A stretch of 64,000 nt of DNA from JBLHKS01 sp047620505 (GTDB lineage Bacteria; Verrucomicrobiota; Verrucomicrobiia; Verrucomicrobiales; DEV007), in NCBI GenBank assembly GCA_047620505.1, contig JBLHKS010000013.1, positions 1 through 64,000 on the forward strand, in the 5' to 3' direction. The translations under genes and the position numbers were made by a program. Below are positions 7,318 through 15,767 of this stretch, piece by piece. The first letter of the stretch is position 1. Every line of letters begins with the position of its first letter. The notes beneath the pieces are model-generated. The model did not search any database. It was not told the DNA's origin and saw only the letters and a list, made by a program, of their open reading frames with translations.

Positions 7318-9513
7318 ATGAAATGCCTCATTCTGACTATCCTCGTAGCCTGCGTCGTCACGCCGGCGTTTTGTGCTGACTCGCCGCCGAATATCGTCTT
7401 CTTTTTTACCGACGATCAGACAACGAGCACCCTCGGTTGTTACGGAAACCCGATCGTTCAAACGCCTAACATTGATCGACTAGCAGAGCAGGGAACGCGG
7501 TTCGAGAATGCATTTGTTAGTCATTCGATCTGTTGGGTCAGCCGCACCACGATCCTCACCGGCTTGATCGGACGCACTTACGGATCGCCGAGCAATCCGG
7601 ATCAAGCGCGGCCCGAGGCGGTCGAGACTCTGTATTCCGATATCCTTCGAGAAAACGGTTACCGAACTGGGTTCTACGGAAAGTGGCACGCGAAGATGCC
7701 GAAGGGCTACCAGCAGAAGGATCACTTCGATGAATTCGAAGCGATCGGCCGAAATCCGTTTTACAAAAAGCAGCCGGACGGAAGCCTGAGACACGAGACC
7801 GAATTGATCGTCGATCGTGGGATCGAGTTCGTGAAAAATCAGCCGAAGGACAAGCCTTTCGCGCTGAACATGTGGTTCAACGCCTGCCACGCAGAGGATG
7901 GCGATCGGCGGCCTGGGATTGGGCATTTCGCGTGGCCGCGTGCGGTCGATGGGATGTACGAGGACGCGGAAATCCTTCCACATCGGTTGAACGACCCAGC
8001 TATTTTTGACGCTCAGCCGGATTTCCTGAAAACGACGATCAATCGCGAGCGCTTTTTCTGGAGATGGAACACGCGGGAGAAATACGAAACGAACATGCGC
8101 GCCTACTACCGAATGGTAAGCGGGATCGACGGCGCGATCGGGCGGTTCCTGGCGGCGCTCGAAGAAGCCGGCCTCGCCGAAAACACGATTATCGTTTACT
8201 CGGCGGACAACGGTTATCATATGGGGAATCGCGGTTTTGCCGGAAAGTGGTCGCACTACGAGGAGTCGCTTCGCGTGCCGTTGATCGTGTCTGATCCTCG
8301 CGTCCCTGAGGACCAGCGCGGACAGGTTTCAGACGCGATTGCGCTCAATTTGGATCTACCCGCTTCCTTCCTCGATTGGGCAGGCGCTGAAGTTCCGGAG
8401 CGATATCAGGGACGCAGTCTGAAGCAGGTTGTGGACGCTGGCAAACCGGCGGACTGGCGAACAGAAACGTTTCACGAACACTTTGCCGTCAGGAATCGAA
8501 TCCCGGCATTTGAAGGGGTGCGAAACGAGGACTTCAAGTACGTGCGCTATTTCGATCATGGGAATCACGAGTTTCTTCACGACCTGAAAAACGATCCTGA
8601 CGAACTCACAAATCTCGCCGACAACCCGGAGTTCGCTGGAGTCCTCAAAGACATGCGTCAGCGCACGACCACTCGCGTTGCCGAGGTCGGCGGACCGCTG
8701 GAGCCGCTCAAGGGAAATTTCACCTCGTCCACCGCTCCTCATCCGAAAGCGTCCGCTGCCATCACAGTTAGGCCGGGAGACGATGGGTTCGTGAATCTGT
8801 TCAACGGCAAAAACCTGAACGGTTGGACCGGCGATCTGCAGCACTGGTCGGTCAAAGATGGGGCGATCACCGGCGTGACGGACGGTTCGCTCAAGATGAA
8901 TCGTTTCCTGACCTGGAAAGGGTCCACGATCCGCAATTTCGAACTGCGAGTGAAGGTAAAAGTCAGCCCCGGCGGCAACAGCGGCATTCAATATCGTGGA
9001 ACGTCGCGGCCGGATCTCGGGCTTGATATCGTGACCGGTTACCAATGCGATGTCGTCGCCAACACCTCGAAATACAACGGCATGCTCTATGAAGAACGAG
9101 GACGTCGGATCCTCTCGCACACCGGCGAAAAAGTGATCATCGACGCTGAAGGCCAGCCTTGGGTCGTCCAGCAGCTGCCGGTCAAGGAATTCGCCCCCGG
9201 CGAGTGGCACGACTTCCGAGTTCTCGTAAGCGGAAACCATCACCAGCACTGGATCGACGGCCACCAAACTGCTGACCTGATCGACTTCGATGAGGCCGGT
9301 CGAGCCCTCGAAGGCGTCCTCGCAGTTCAAGTTCATGTCGGGCCTGCGATGGAGATTCAATACAAGGATTTCAAGATTAAACACCTGCCGGATGATGCTC
9401 CTTTGCAAAAAGCCGAAGACCATCCGATTCCGGCTGGTGCCCACGGAGTTCGCCCCCAAGGCAAGCTACCCAAAGATTGGAAGGCCCCGATTTATGGAGA
9501 GACTCGCAATTGA
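7318..9513 (+). CDS. Secreted sulfatase fused to a DUF1080 (3-keto-disaccharide hydrolase-like) domain
   Basis: I place the start at the ATG 7318 (731 residues) because it opens a clean signal peptide (KCLILTILVACVVTPAFCA); a frame-open TTG lies 63 bases upstream. Residues 22 to about 480 form a sulfatase: TDDQ metal site, signature C-W-V-S-R-T (Cys72 to Thr77), GKWH, SADNGYHMG. The third signature residue is Val where Pro or Ala is usual, but Cys72 and Arg76 are kept. From about residue 485 a DUF1080 domain follows (GFVNLFNGKNLNGWTG, GNSGIQYRG, GYQCDV). Family knowledge: DUF1080 is a concanavalin-like fold that includes 3-keto-disaccharide hydrolases. The fusion suggests joint desulfation and cleavage of one glycan, which is inference. 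Confidence 0.88.
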   Translation: MKCLILTILVACVVTPAFCADSPPNIVFFFTDDQTTSTLGCYGNPIVQTPNIDRLAEQGTRFENAFVSHSICWVSRTTILTGLIGRTYGSPSNPDQARPEAVETLYSDILRENGYRTGFYGKWHAKMPKGYQQKDHFDEFEAIGRNPFYKKQPDGSLRHETELIVDRGIEFVKNQPKDKPFALNMWFNACHAEDGDRRPGIGHFAWPRAVDGMYEDAEILPHRLNDPAIFDAQPDFLKTTINRERFFWRWNTREKYETNMRAYYRMVSGIDGAIGRFLAALEEAGLAENTIIVYSADNGYHMGNRGFAGKWSHYEESLRVPLIVSDPRVPEDQRGQVSDAIALNLDLPASFLDWAGAEVPERYQGRSLKQVVDAGKPADWRTETFHEHFAVRNRIPAFEGVRNEDFKYVRYFDHGNHEFLHDLKNDPDELTNLADNPEFAGVLKDMRQRTTTRVAEVGGPLEPLKGNFTSSTAPHPKASAAITVRPGDDGFVNLFNGKNLNGWTGDLQHWSVKDGAITGVTDGSLKMNRFLTWKGSTIRNFELRVKVKVSPGGNSGIQYRGTSRPDLGLDIVTGYQCDVVANTSKYNGMLYEERGRRILSHTGEKVIIDAEGQPWVVQQLPVKEFAPGEWHDFRVLVSGNHHQHWIDGHQTADLIDFDEAGRALEGVLAVQVHVGPAMEIQYKDFKIKHLPDDAPLQKAEDHPIPAGAHGVRPQGKLPKDWKAPIYGETRN

Positions 9514-9561
9514 TCGAAATCGGGCGCGATCTCCTATTCGTCGACGAATTTCCGGAAACGC

Positions 9562-9993
9562 GGCAGCACGCTCTATGAAGGAGCCTTCCGCCGCGCCAAA
9601 CTCGCGCTTGAATTGGGTCCCGAGGGCAAAACTCGCACCGCCGGAGCGCTCTGGCCTGCAAGGCGAGTCCGATTCGACCTTTTAGCGCGTTCCGCATTAC
9701 GCCGAGACGTTAGATCAGTTGATTGAAGACCTGCGAATCGACCTCGAGATTGACGATCTACCTTTTTTGGTCAGCGCGATTACGGAACTCAGAGGAGACG
9801 TCGAACAGCGCAAAGCGATCAGCGAAATCCTCGTAGATCTACCGAACGGGTTGATCACACTGGCGCAGCCGACGCTCGGGATCTGACCGGCCACATCGGC
9901 GATTTCGTGCATCTCGACACGCCAACGTAGAATGAAATCGGTCGTCGGTTCGCGCGGCGTTATCTGCAGCTGCCGAACGTGCGGGCGGGGCGG
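9562..9993 (+). pseudogene. Decayed sialate O-acetylesterase-like (SASA/DUF303) carbohydrate esterase
   Basis: No intact frame remains, but fragments in different plus-strand frames line up with the SASA esterase fold. First comes LYEGAFRRAKLALELG (about 9571). Then the family QGESDS motif appears in another frame (9659-9676) and runs into an in-frame TAG at 9683. YAETLDQLIEDLRID and LPFLVSAITEL follow, with a stop at 9884. Finally DFVHLDTPT, then TAG, then NEIGRRFARRY (9901-9960) matches the C-terminal His region of the family. At least two frame changes and three stops show that the gene is dead. The N-terminal half is missing. It follows the sulfatase-DUF1080 gene, so it was probably once part of the same glycan locus. 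Confidence 0.7.
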
Positions 9994-10199
9994 AACGGTT
10001 CGGAGGGTGAGCAGTAGTTGCGGGATGAACCACCATCCGGCACAATCAATTGCCATTTGCGCGGTGGGAGGCGGGCACATTCTTCGATTTTCGGCAGACA
10101 AGGTCCAGCATCTACTGATTGAGGCCAGCCAATTCTTGAGAATGAGATATTTCGGTGGTTAGATGTTTAAAATCGACTGTTATTTGACCTGCGTCGCAT

Positions 10200-11757
10200 A
10201 TGGATTATCGGGAATCTCATCTAGACGGGAAACTGAGACGATGGTTTCAGAATGACTTTTCCCATGCACACCTCCGGAGCGTTTCCTTCGAAGGGATCTT
10301 CTCCCTTAGAGGCGTCGGGCCGTGTGAGATTCCTCTCGATTTCCCGATAGTTGCCATAGCTGGCCGCAATGGAACGGGAAAGTCGACGATCCTTGCTTCG
10401 GTTTGTTGTGGGTTTCACAGCGAAGAGATTGTCAATCCCGTTACCAACCGCCGTCCGGCATATTATACATTTTCGGATTTTTTTGTGCAGTCTAATGATG
10501 AAATTGGCCCAGCTGGAATCTACATCCGGTACGGCATTCAGCATGACAAATGGCGAATCACTAAACACAATTCGGAGAGAAAAAGTCTGGGATATCAAGT
10601 TCGGAAGAGGTTGTGGAAGCGGCGGTGGAACAATTACGACACAAGAGTCAGCCGCGATGTGGTTTTTTTGGGTATAGAGCGTGTTGTGCCCCATAGCGAA
10701 CGAAGTCAGTCGAAGTCCTATCGGACGAAATTCACTTTGACTGAGGAAAAAGGTTGGGAGCCCGAAGTATGCAAACACGTAAGTAATGTTCTCGGGCTGA
10801 AGTACGATTCCCTGGAATATCGGGAACATTCGAAATATCGACTGCCATTCGTGAAGCGGGGCAGTTTGAAATATTCGGGATTCAACATGGGGGCTGGCGA
10901 AAGCGCGGTAATTGAGATACTCTCCGCAATCTATGCGATCGATGCAGGTGGATTAGTTGTCGTAGACGAGATCGAGCTCGGACTTCACGTTGAGGCTCAG
11001 CATCGGTTAATCGACGAGCTAAAACAAATCTGCAAAAATCGAAAGACGCAGGTAGTATGCACAACGCATTCTCCCGCGATTCTTGAACGACTCCCGATGG
11101 ATGCGCGTATATTGATTGAAAAGAGTGGATCGAAGACGCTCGTCAAGCAGGGGCCGTCGACAACATTTACTTCGGCCAAGTTGGCCGGAACTTCGAAACC
11201 GGAACTCACAGTGTTTGTGGAAGACTCGGTTGCAAAGCGAGTCTTGAACTCAGCACTGCCTCTATCAATTCGCCAACGGCTTCGTGTGGAAGACCTTGGG
11301 TCATCATCTCTACTGGTGCGGGCTTAGTAGTAACTTTGTGAGGGAGAACAAAGACAAGGTGGTCGTCGTATTCGACGGAGATCAGCGAAAGCTGTTGACT
11401 AAGCATCGAAAAAAGTTCCTGAACTTGATTGAAACTAATGTCGATGGAGCTGCAGATTGGTTCGATCAGCATGTCAGTTTTCTTCCGGGCGATACTTGGC
11501 CAGAAAGATGGCTAATTTTAACGGCCAGCTCGGATTCGCCTGAAATTGCATCGAAATTCGGTGCCAACAATCGTCAGGCCAAAGATGCTTTGGACTTTGC
11601 CCTGCAACAAGACAAACACAGTGAGATCTGGGGTCTTGCACAAAAGCTAGCAGCCGGGGTAGACGAAACAGTTGATAGGCTGTGCTTAGTTTGTCAAGAT
11701 CTGGCGGAACAGGAGTTCACAGACGTTTTGAAATTTCTGGAGAGCAAACTCAAATAG
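10200..11757 (+). pseudogene. OLD-like AAA ATPase/Toprim nuclease interrupted by a frameshift
   Basis: The first frame (10200-11327, 375 residues) contains Walker A GRNGTGKST (residues 55-63), an ABC-type signature GAGES, Walker B LVVVDEIELGLH and the His switch CTTHSPAIL. It then enters a Toprim start, ELTVFVEDSVAKRVL, with the conserved Glu. It stops at 11325-11327. The second frame (open across this point to 11757) continues with the Toprim acidic motif VVVVFDGDQR and a helical end of about 120 residues. Both halves fit one overcoming-lysogenization-defect type protein with one +1 shift around 11310-11340. Base usage is more AT-rich than the surrounding genes, suggesting transfer. No GajB-like or other defence partner is adjacent. 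It could be a dead gene, a sequencing error or a true recoding site. Confidence 0.75.
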
Positions 11758-11769
11758 GGGCTGAGCCTC

Positions 11770-12110
11770 GTGAAGTTATTACTCCCAAATCTTTGTACCA
11801 TTGTTGGCATGTATGCCGGATCTGCATTCGCCGACGAAACAGTCAACGTCCTTGCCATTGGCAACAGATTCGCGAGACTGAATTCAAATATCTACCAGCA
11901 ATCGTGGAGGCATCCGGAAACGAAGAACGTCGGCCGCGCGAATTTGGGCGGTTGCACTTTGGAGCGACACTGGAATCATATAGTGAAGTTCGAGGGCCGA
12001 TCCGATTGGGAGTCGGGATCAATGTCCGCATCCGGGCTGATGCCGATGAAAAATCCCAAGACGCTCTTGTGAAAACATCACTCTGATCTGGCTGCGTAAG
12101 GGCGAATTCC
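11770..12110 (+). pseudogene. Decayed DUF4886-like protein
   Basis: Two plus-strand frames carry pieces of the same family. One frame has ETVNVLAIGNRFA and NVGRANLGGCTLERHWNHIVKFE, close to the DUF4886 hallmark (LTIGNSFA..., ...GGCSLERHW). The linking segment FKYLPAIVEASGNE is in the neighbouring frame. A frame change near 11875-11890 and another after NE break the gene, and the rest of the domain is missing. It directly follows the frameshifted nuclease. DUF4886 proteins are exported SGNH-like proteins of PVC and Bacteroidetes polysaccharide loci, so this is probably another remnant of a glycan locus. Confidence 0.6.
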
Positions 12111-12299
12111 CTCAGCAGTTGCCGAACATGCGAGCGTGGCGAAACTCGCACTGAAAATCGCCTCACAACGCCTTCGCCCAACCATCACCCCGACCATCTT
12201 GAACCACCTGCGTGATCCCGTTTTCACGGTTGAACGACGCCCCAACAAGGCCGGTGGAAGTCGACGGTCGGCCAACGTGATGTTTGATCCGGCGTTCTT

Positions 12300-12860
12300 T
12301 CAGCACCTCAAAAACCTCCGGATCGTAGTGCGATTCGTAGTGCGATTCGAAGTGTGAATCGCTTCAGAATTCGGCACCACAAATCGCGGGAAATTCATCG
12401 CTTGCGGGGGCTCAAGTTCCCACTCGACCACGCACGTGCCGAACTGATATGGACCATGAACGAACCAGTAGCCGGGTGCGCCCCAAAAATCGCGGCAGGT
12501 CGGCCGTTGCGATAGAGCGCGCAACTCATCGAAATGCCGGGAGCCGTCGCGCCCTTCTCATGGACATGATCGTGGGACAGATGATCCGATGAGGACTGCG
12601 CTTGAAGGTTAGCGCCAATCGTAAGCGGGCAGGCCGCGCCGGTAGCCGCGCCCAGGCACCGAACGAATTGGTGTCGATTCCAAATCTGCATTGATCACGA
12701 TCCACCGTGTTCTCGCCGACGCTAAAAACCGGCGTGTCGCTGGCCGAATCACTCTTCGAGTTCGTGGTCCGAACGAGTTCCCCCAACAGCTGCCGGAAGG
12801 CGTCACGCTGAGTCGCGACATGAAAATCTGGCGTGTCGCTCTCAAAGAATGGCTGAAGCA
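12300..12860 (-). pseudogene. Possible remnant of a Tat-exported protein
   Basis: On the minus strand a frame from 12691 begins like a Tat leader (WNRHQFVRCLGAATGAACPLT) and continues to about 12440. The neighbouring frame then carries YWFVHGPYQFGTCVVEWELEPP to about 12330. Neither frame is a plausible whole gene. I could not name the family. The stretch 12110-12300 contains a motif (CAGTTGCCGAACATGCGAG, 12114-12132) resembling one at 9965-9983, suggesting shared debris. Confidence 0.25.
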
Positions 12861-12874
12861 GAATCAGATTCGCT

Positions 12875-13846
12875 CTATTCGAACGCCACTTTCGCCAAAT
12901 AGATCGCCGTCTTCTCCTCGTGCGAAGAGTAATAGCTGATCCAGAGCATCTCGTCCTTCCAGACCAACCCGGCGTAGCTCGTGTCGCCGCCTGACGGCAG
13001 CTTCAGGCATTCCGTCAGGGTGCCCTTTTCGGGATCGACCCACGACAACGATGTCCGCGTGCCGCCGTCGTAAAGCCGCGTCACGGCGACGATGTTTCCG
13101 TCCGGAAGTTGAATCATGTCAGGGCCGCCGATGCGTTTGTTCAGCTTCGTCCATGCCCAGCTGTCGTAGGGCGGTTTGGACTTTCCGAGAAAGGCCATCT
13201 TGTCGCCGGTTTCGTGCCGAAAAAGGCAGAGAGCGGAGTCGTCTTCGAGAAACAGAATCGCGTCCTCGCCGACGCCTTTGTCGAGGTTCAATTGCGGGAT
13301 CAGGCGTTCGTAGTTTTCGCCGTCTTTGCTTCGGTAAAACGTGGCGATTCGATTGGTTCGCTCGCCCATGCTGTAGCACATGCCATCGCGCCACTGCGCT
13401 CGCCAGAGCCAGAAACCCGGATCACCGATGCGCTTGCCCTCTGTCCAAGTCTTTCCGAGATCCTTGGAAAACCAGACCATCGAGTGATAGCGAATCTCCG
13501 CGTCAGCGATCATCCCGGCGCCGTTGAGCATCATTCGGCCATCCGGCGTGATGGAGATTTTGGCGTCACGCAGGTCTTCGGTCGGATGCGTCACGAGCGC
13601 CAGAGACTCCCACTGTTCGCCATCCTCGGACGTGATCACACGGAGCGATCCATCCGGCGAAACGTGTCGGCTGCCGTCGCGAAAGACGCAATACCAACGA
13701 TCCTCATGGTAGATCAGATCCGTGAACGCGTTGTGCTCGGCTTTGTCCCAGATGCGCTTGCTCTCGACGAGGCGAGGCGTCGGCAACTCGGCCTGAAGCG
13801 AACTGATGGCCGCGCAGATCATCAGAAGGGTGAGTATTCGTTTCAT
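12875..13846 (-). CDS. Exported sialidase/BNR-like six-blade propeller
   Basis: The ATG at 13846 is preferred over the frame-open ATG at 13870 because it opens a signal peptide (MKRILTLLMICAAISSLQA), giving 323 residues. The mature part has the neuraminidase-like pattern: FTDLIYHEDRWYCVFRDG, then bacterial neuraminidase Asp-box-like strands (SEDGEQWE, SKDLGKTWTEG, RSKDGENYE), and a late VAVTRLYDGGTRTSLSW segment. Family knowledge: such proteins fold as sialidase propellers, but many PVC members lack proof of sialic-acid hydrolysis. A paralogue sits at 18394-19386, and the DUF1552/DUF1592 pair lies between the two. It is divergent from the DUF1552 gene. Confidence 0.75.
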   Translation of the reverse strand: MKRILTLLMICAAISSLQAELPTPRLVESKRIWDKAEHNAFTDLIYHEDRWYCVFRDGSRHVSPDGSLRVITSEDGEQWESLALVTHPTEDLRDAKISITPDGRMMLNGAGMIADAEIRYHSMVWFSKDLGKTWTEGKRIGDPGFWLWRAQWRDGMCYSMGERTNRIATFYRSKDGENYERLIPQLNLDKGVGEDAILFLEDDSALCLFRHETGDKMAFLGKSKPPYDSWAWTKLNKRIGGPDMIQLPDGNIVAVTRLYDGGTRTSLSWVDPEKGTLTECLKLPSGGDTSYAGLVWKDEMLWISYYSSHEEKTAIYLAKVAFE

Positions 13847-14027
13847 GAGGGCAGTCTGCGGCAGGTGCACCGAGGCCGCCAGCGCGAGAATTCGGAGAGC
13901 CCCTGAATCTGCGGGGCAGCACTCCGGGCGGGGTTAGAGGATGCCAAGTGTGAAAATGGACTTCGTTTTTCCCGAAAAAAATGTGGGCTGGGGGGCGTGT
14001 TTGCGGCGACTAATTTTTCATTACCCC

Positions 14028-15347
14028 ATGATCAGCCGCAGAAAATCCCTTCAAACCATCGCAACCGGTGTTGGTGCCGCAGTCGGATCCTCGATGCTTC
14101 CCGGAATTGGCCAGGCTGCTTCCGGTGGGGCCGGTGGTCCGAAACGCGTGATCTTTTTCATGCAGAATCAGGGGGTCGATCCGGCGACAATCATCCCGGC
14201 GGGAATGACGAACAGCGGCTCGCTGGCCAAGGCCAAACTGCCCGAGCCGATCGAGGCGCTGGAGCCTTACAAGGAGCGCATGCACATCATCAGCGGTCTG
14301 CACGGCATCCACACCAGTCCCTCGCACAGCGCTTTTTTCGGAGCGCTCGGCGGTTACCGCGGCAGCGACGGCGTGCCTCCCAGCGGTCCGACGATCGATT
14401 ATGAGCTGAGCAAGGTGCTTCCCGAGACGCTTCTGCCTCACCTGTGCATCGGCATGGACTCCATGGAGAACATGACGGCCAAGCCCACGGTCGCGAATCT
14501 TTCGGCCAGTGGCGCGGGCCAGCCGATTTTCATGCACTCGAATCCGAACCACTTGTATGAGATGCTCTACGGCGGCATTTCTCAGGGGGATATTCGCAAT
14601 CAGCACGAGGCTCGTTCGAGCATGTTTGACCGGATTGAGGAGCTAGCAGCTGCTAAGGGCGGCACGCTGCCGCCCGTGGATAAGCAGCGCTTCGGCCAGT
14701 ATGTGCAAGGCTTCAACGACATCAATGGTTTGCGCGAGCGCCTCGGCAAAGTTTCGGATCACCTTCGGAATTTTGCGCCCGAGGTGGATGACCGCTATAC
14801 GAACCCTGAGTTCGAGACCGACTGGCACGACATCATCCTCGATCTGGGTGTTTCGGCGCTCAAATCGGGCATCACCAGCGTGCTCACCATCGGCTCTGGT
14901 CGAGGCGAGATTTTCGGCGCGTGGAAAGGGCTCGGCGTCGAGCAGCAGGGGCACAATCTGGGCCACATGAAGCAGCCGGACAATCCGATCTGGATCAAGA
15001 TCCGCCAATACAATAGCCGCATGCTCGTGAGGCTGATGGAGGAGTTGGAGAGTGTGCCCGAAGGCAGCGGAACGATGATGGACAACACGTTGATCGTTTA
15101 CACGAGCAACAACGCCAACGCTCAGCACACCAACGGCGCGAATTGGCCGGTGGTGCTTCTGGGCAACAGCAACGGGGTCTTCAAGACCGGCCAGTTTACC
15201 CAGCTGGATGGCAAGCGCCCGATCAACGCTCTCTACGCGACTATTCTCGAGACCGTTGGCGTCAAGTGCGATCGGTTCAATATGAGCGAGCAGATGGCGG
15301 CCAAGTTCGACTCCGGCATTGGGCCGATCACAGAGCTTTTAGCTTGA
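14028..15347 (+). CDS. DUF1552 family Tat-exported protein
   Basis: The ATG at 14028 opens a twin-arginine leader (MISRRKSLQTIATGVGAAVG), so I prefer it to the frame-open ATG at 13941. The result is a 439-residue protein. The mature protein matches PVC DUF1552: KRVIFFMQNQGVDP, HGIHTSPSHSA, GGYRGSDGVPPSGPTIDYEL, and near the end VYTSNNANAQHTNGANWPVVLLG. The family looks related to the alkaline-phosphatase-like DUF1501 group but is biochemically uncharacterised. It is nearly always paired with a DUF1592 cytochrome-like gene, as here (15768-18356). A TAGCAGCTGCTA variant of the repeated palindrome is at 14644-14655. Confidence 0.85.
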   Translation: MISRRKSLQTIATGVGAAVGSSMLPGIGQAASGGAGGPKRVIFFMQNQGVDPATIIPAGMTNSGSLAKAKLPEPIEALEPYKERMHIISGLHGIHTSPSHSAFFGALGGYRGSDGVPPSGPTIDYELSKVLPETLLPHLCIGMDSMENMTAKPTVANLSASGAGQPIFMHSNPNHLYEMLYGGISQGDIRNQHEARSSMFDRIEELAAAKGGTLPPVDKQRFGQYVQGFNDINGLRERLGKVSDHLRNFAPEVDDRYTNPEFETDWHDIILDLGVSALKSGITSVLTIGSGRGEIFGAWKGLGVEQQGHNLGHMKQPDNPIWIKIRQYNSRMLVRLMEELESVPEGSGTMMDNTLIVYTSNNANAQHTNGANWPVVLLGNSNGVFKTGQFTQLDGKRPINALYATILETVGVKCDRFNMSEQMAAKFDSGIGPITELLA

Positions 15348-15349
15348 GC

Positions 15350-15417
15350 AAGGAGAGGCGTACTTCCAGCCGCCTGAAATCAAAAAAAAATAGGCGGCTG
15401 GAAGCTCGCCTCTCCTT
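15350..15417. repeat. REP-like long hairpin
   Basis: Two 26-base arms (15350-15375 and 15392-15417) are inverted copies differing only at a central TA/CT bubble. The 16-base loop holds nine A residues. It starts three bases after the DUF1552 stop codon and precedes a REP-associated transposase remnant. It could also end transcription. Long imperfect hairpins beside such transposases are the usual substrates of that family. Confidence 0.7.
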
Positions 15418-15433
15418 GAAATGAAATGAGTGA

Positions 15434-15682
15434 ATGGATCACTCCGACCTGAGATTCTTCAATCCATGGCAAGAGGTAAGAGGGACCAACAATCACCTCC
15501 CTCACTGGCAACAGGACGGCGCGGTGTATTTTGTGACCTGGCGGCTGGCTGATTCAATTCCAAAGGAAAAACTGGAGCTGCACTACGAAGAAATCGAGGC
15601 GTGGAAGCGACACCACAAATTGATTAGGACTCAAGGAGGGGCTGCGTCCCGTTGCCCGGTTAAGCGGAAGCAAAGCTCGTGA
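15434..15682 (+). pseudogene. Truncated REP-associated tyrosine (Y1) transposase
   Basis: Only 82 residues remain. The start HLPHWQQDGAVYFVTWRLADSIPKEKLE is the characteristic N-terminus of REP-associated Y1 transposases (RAYT, an IS200/IS605-related HUH family). The frame then runs into unrelated residues and stops. The HUH metal site and the catalytic tyrosine are missing, so it cannot be active. It is placed 17 bases after a REP-like hairpin, between two genes that normally stand together (DUF1552 and DUF1592). Confidence 0.7.
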
Positions 15683-15767
15683 CAAGGCGGCCCTGACGAT
15701 CATCAAAACTCCCGAAACAAATCCTGGCTTCGGCCCGTCGCTGCGCCGACAAAACCTCTCATTACCC

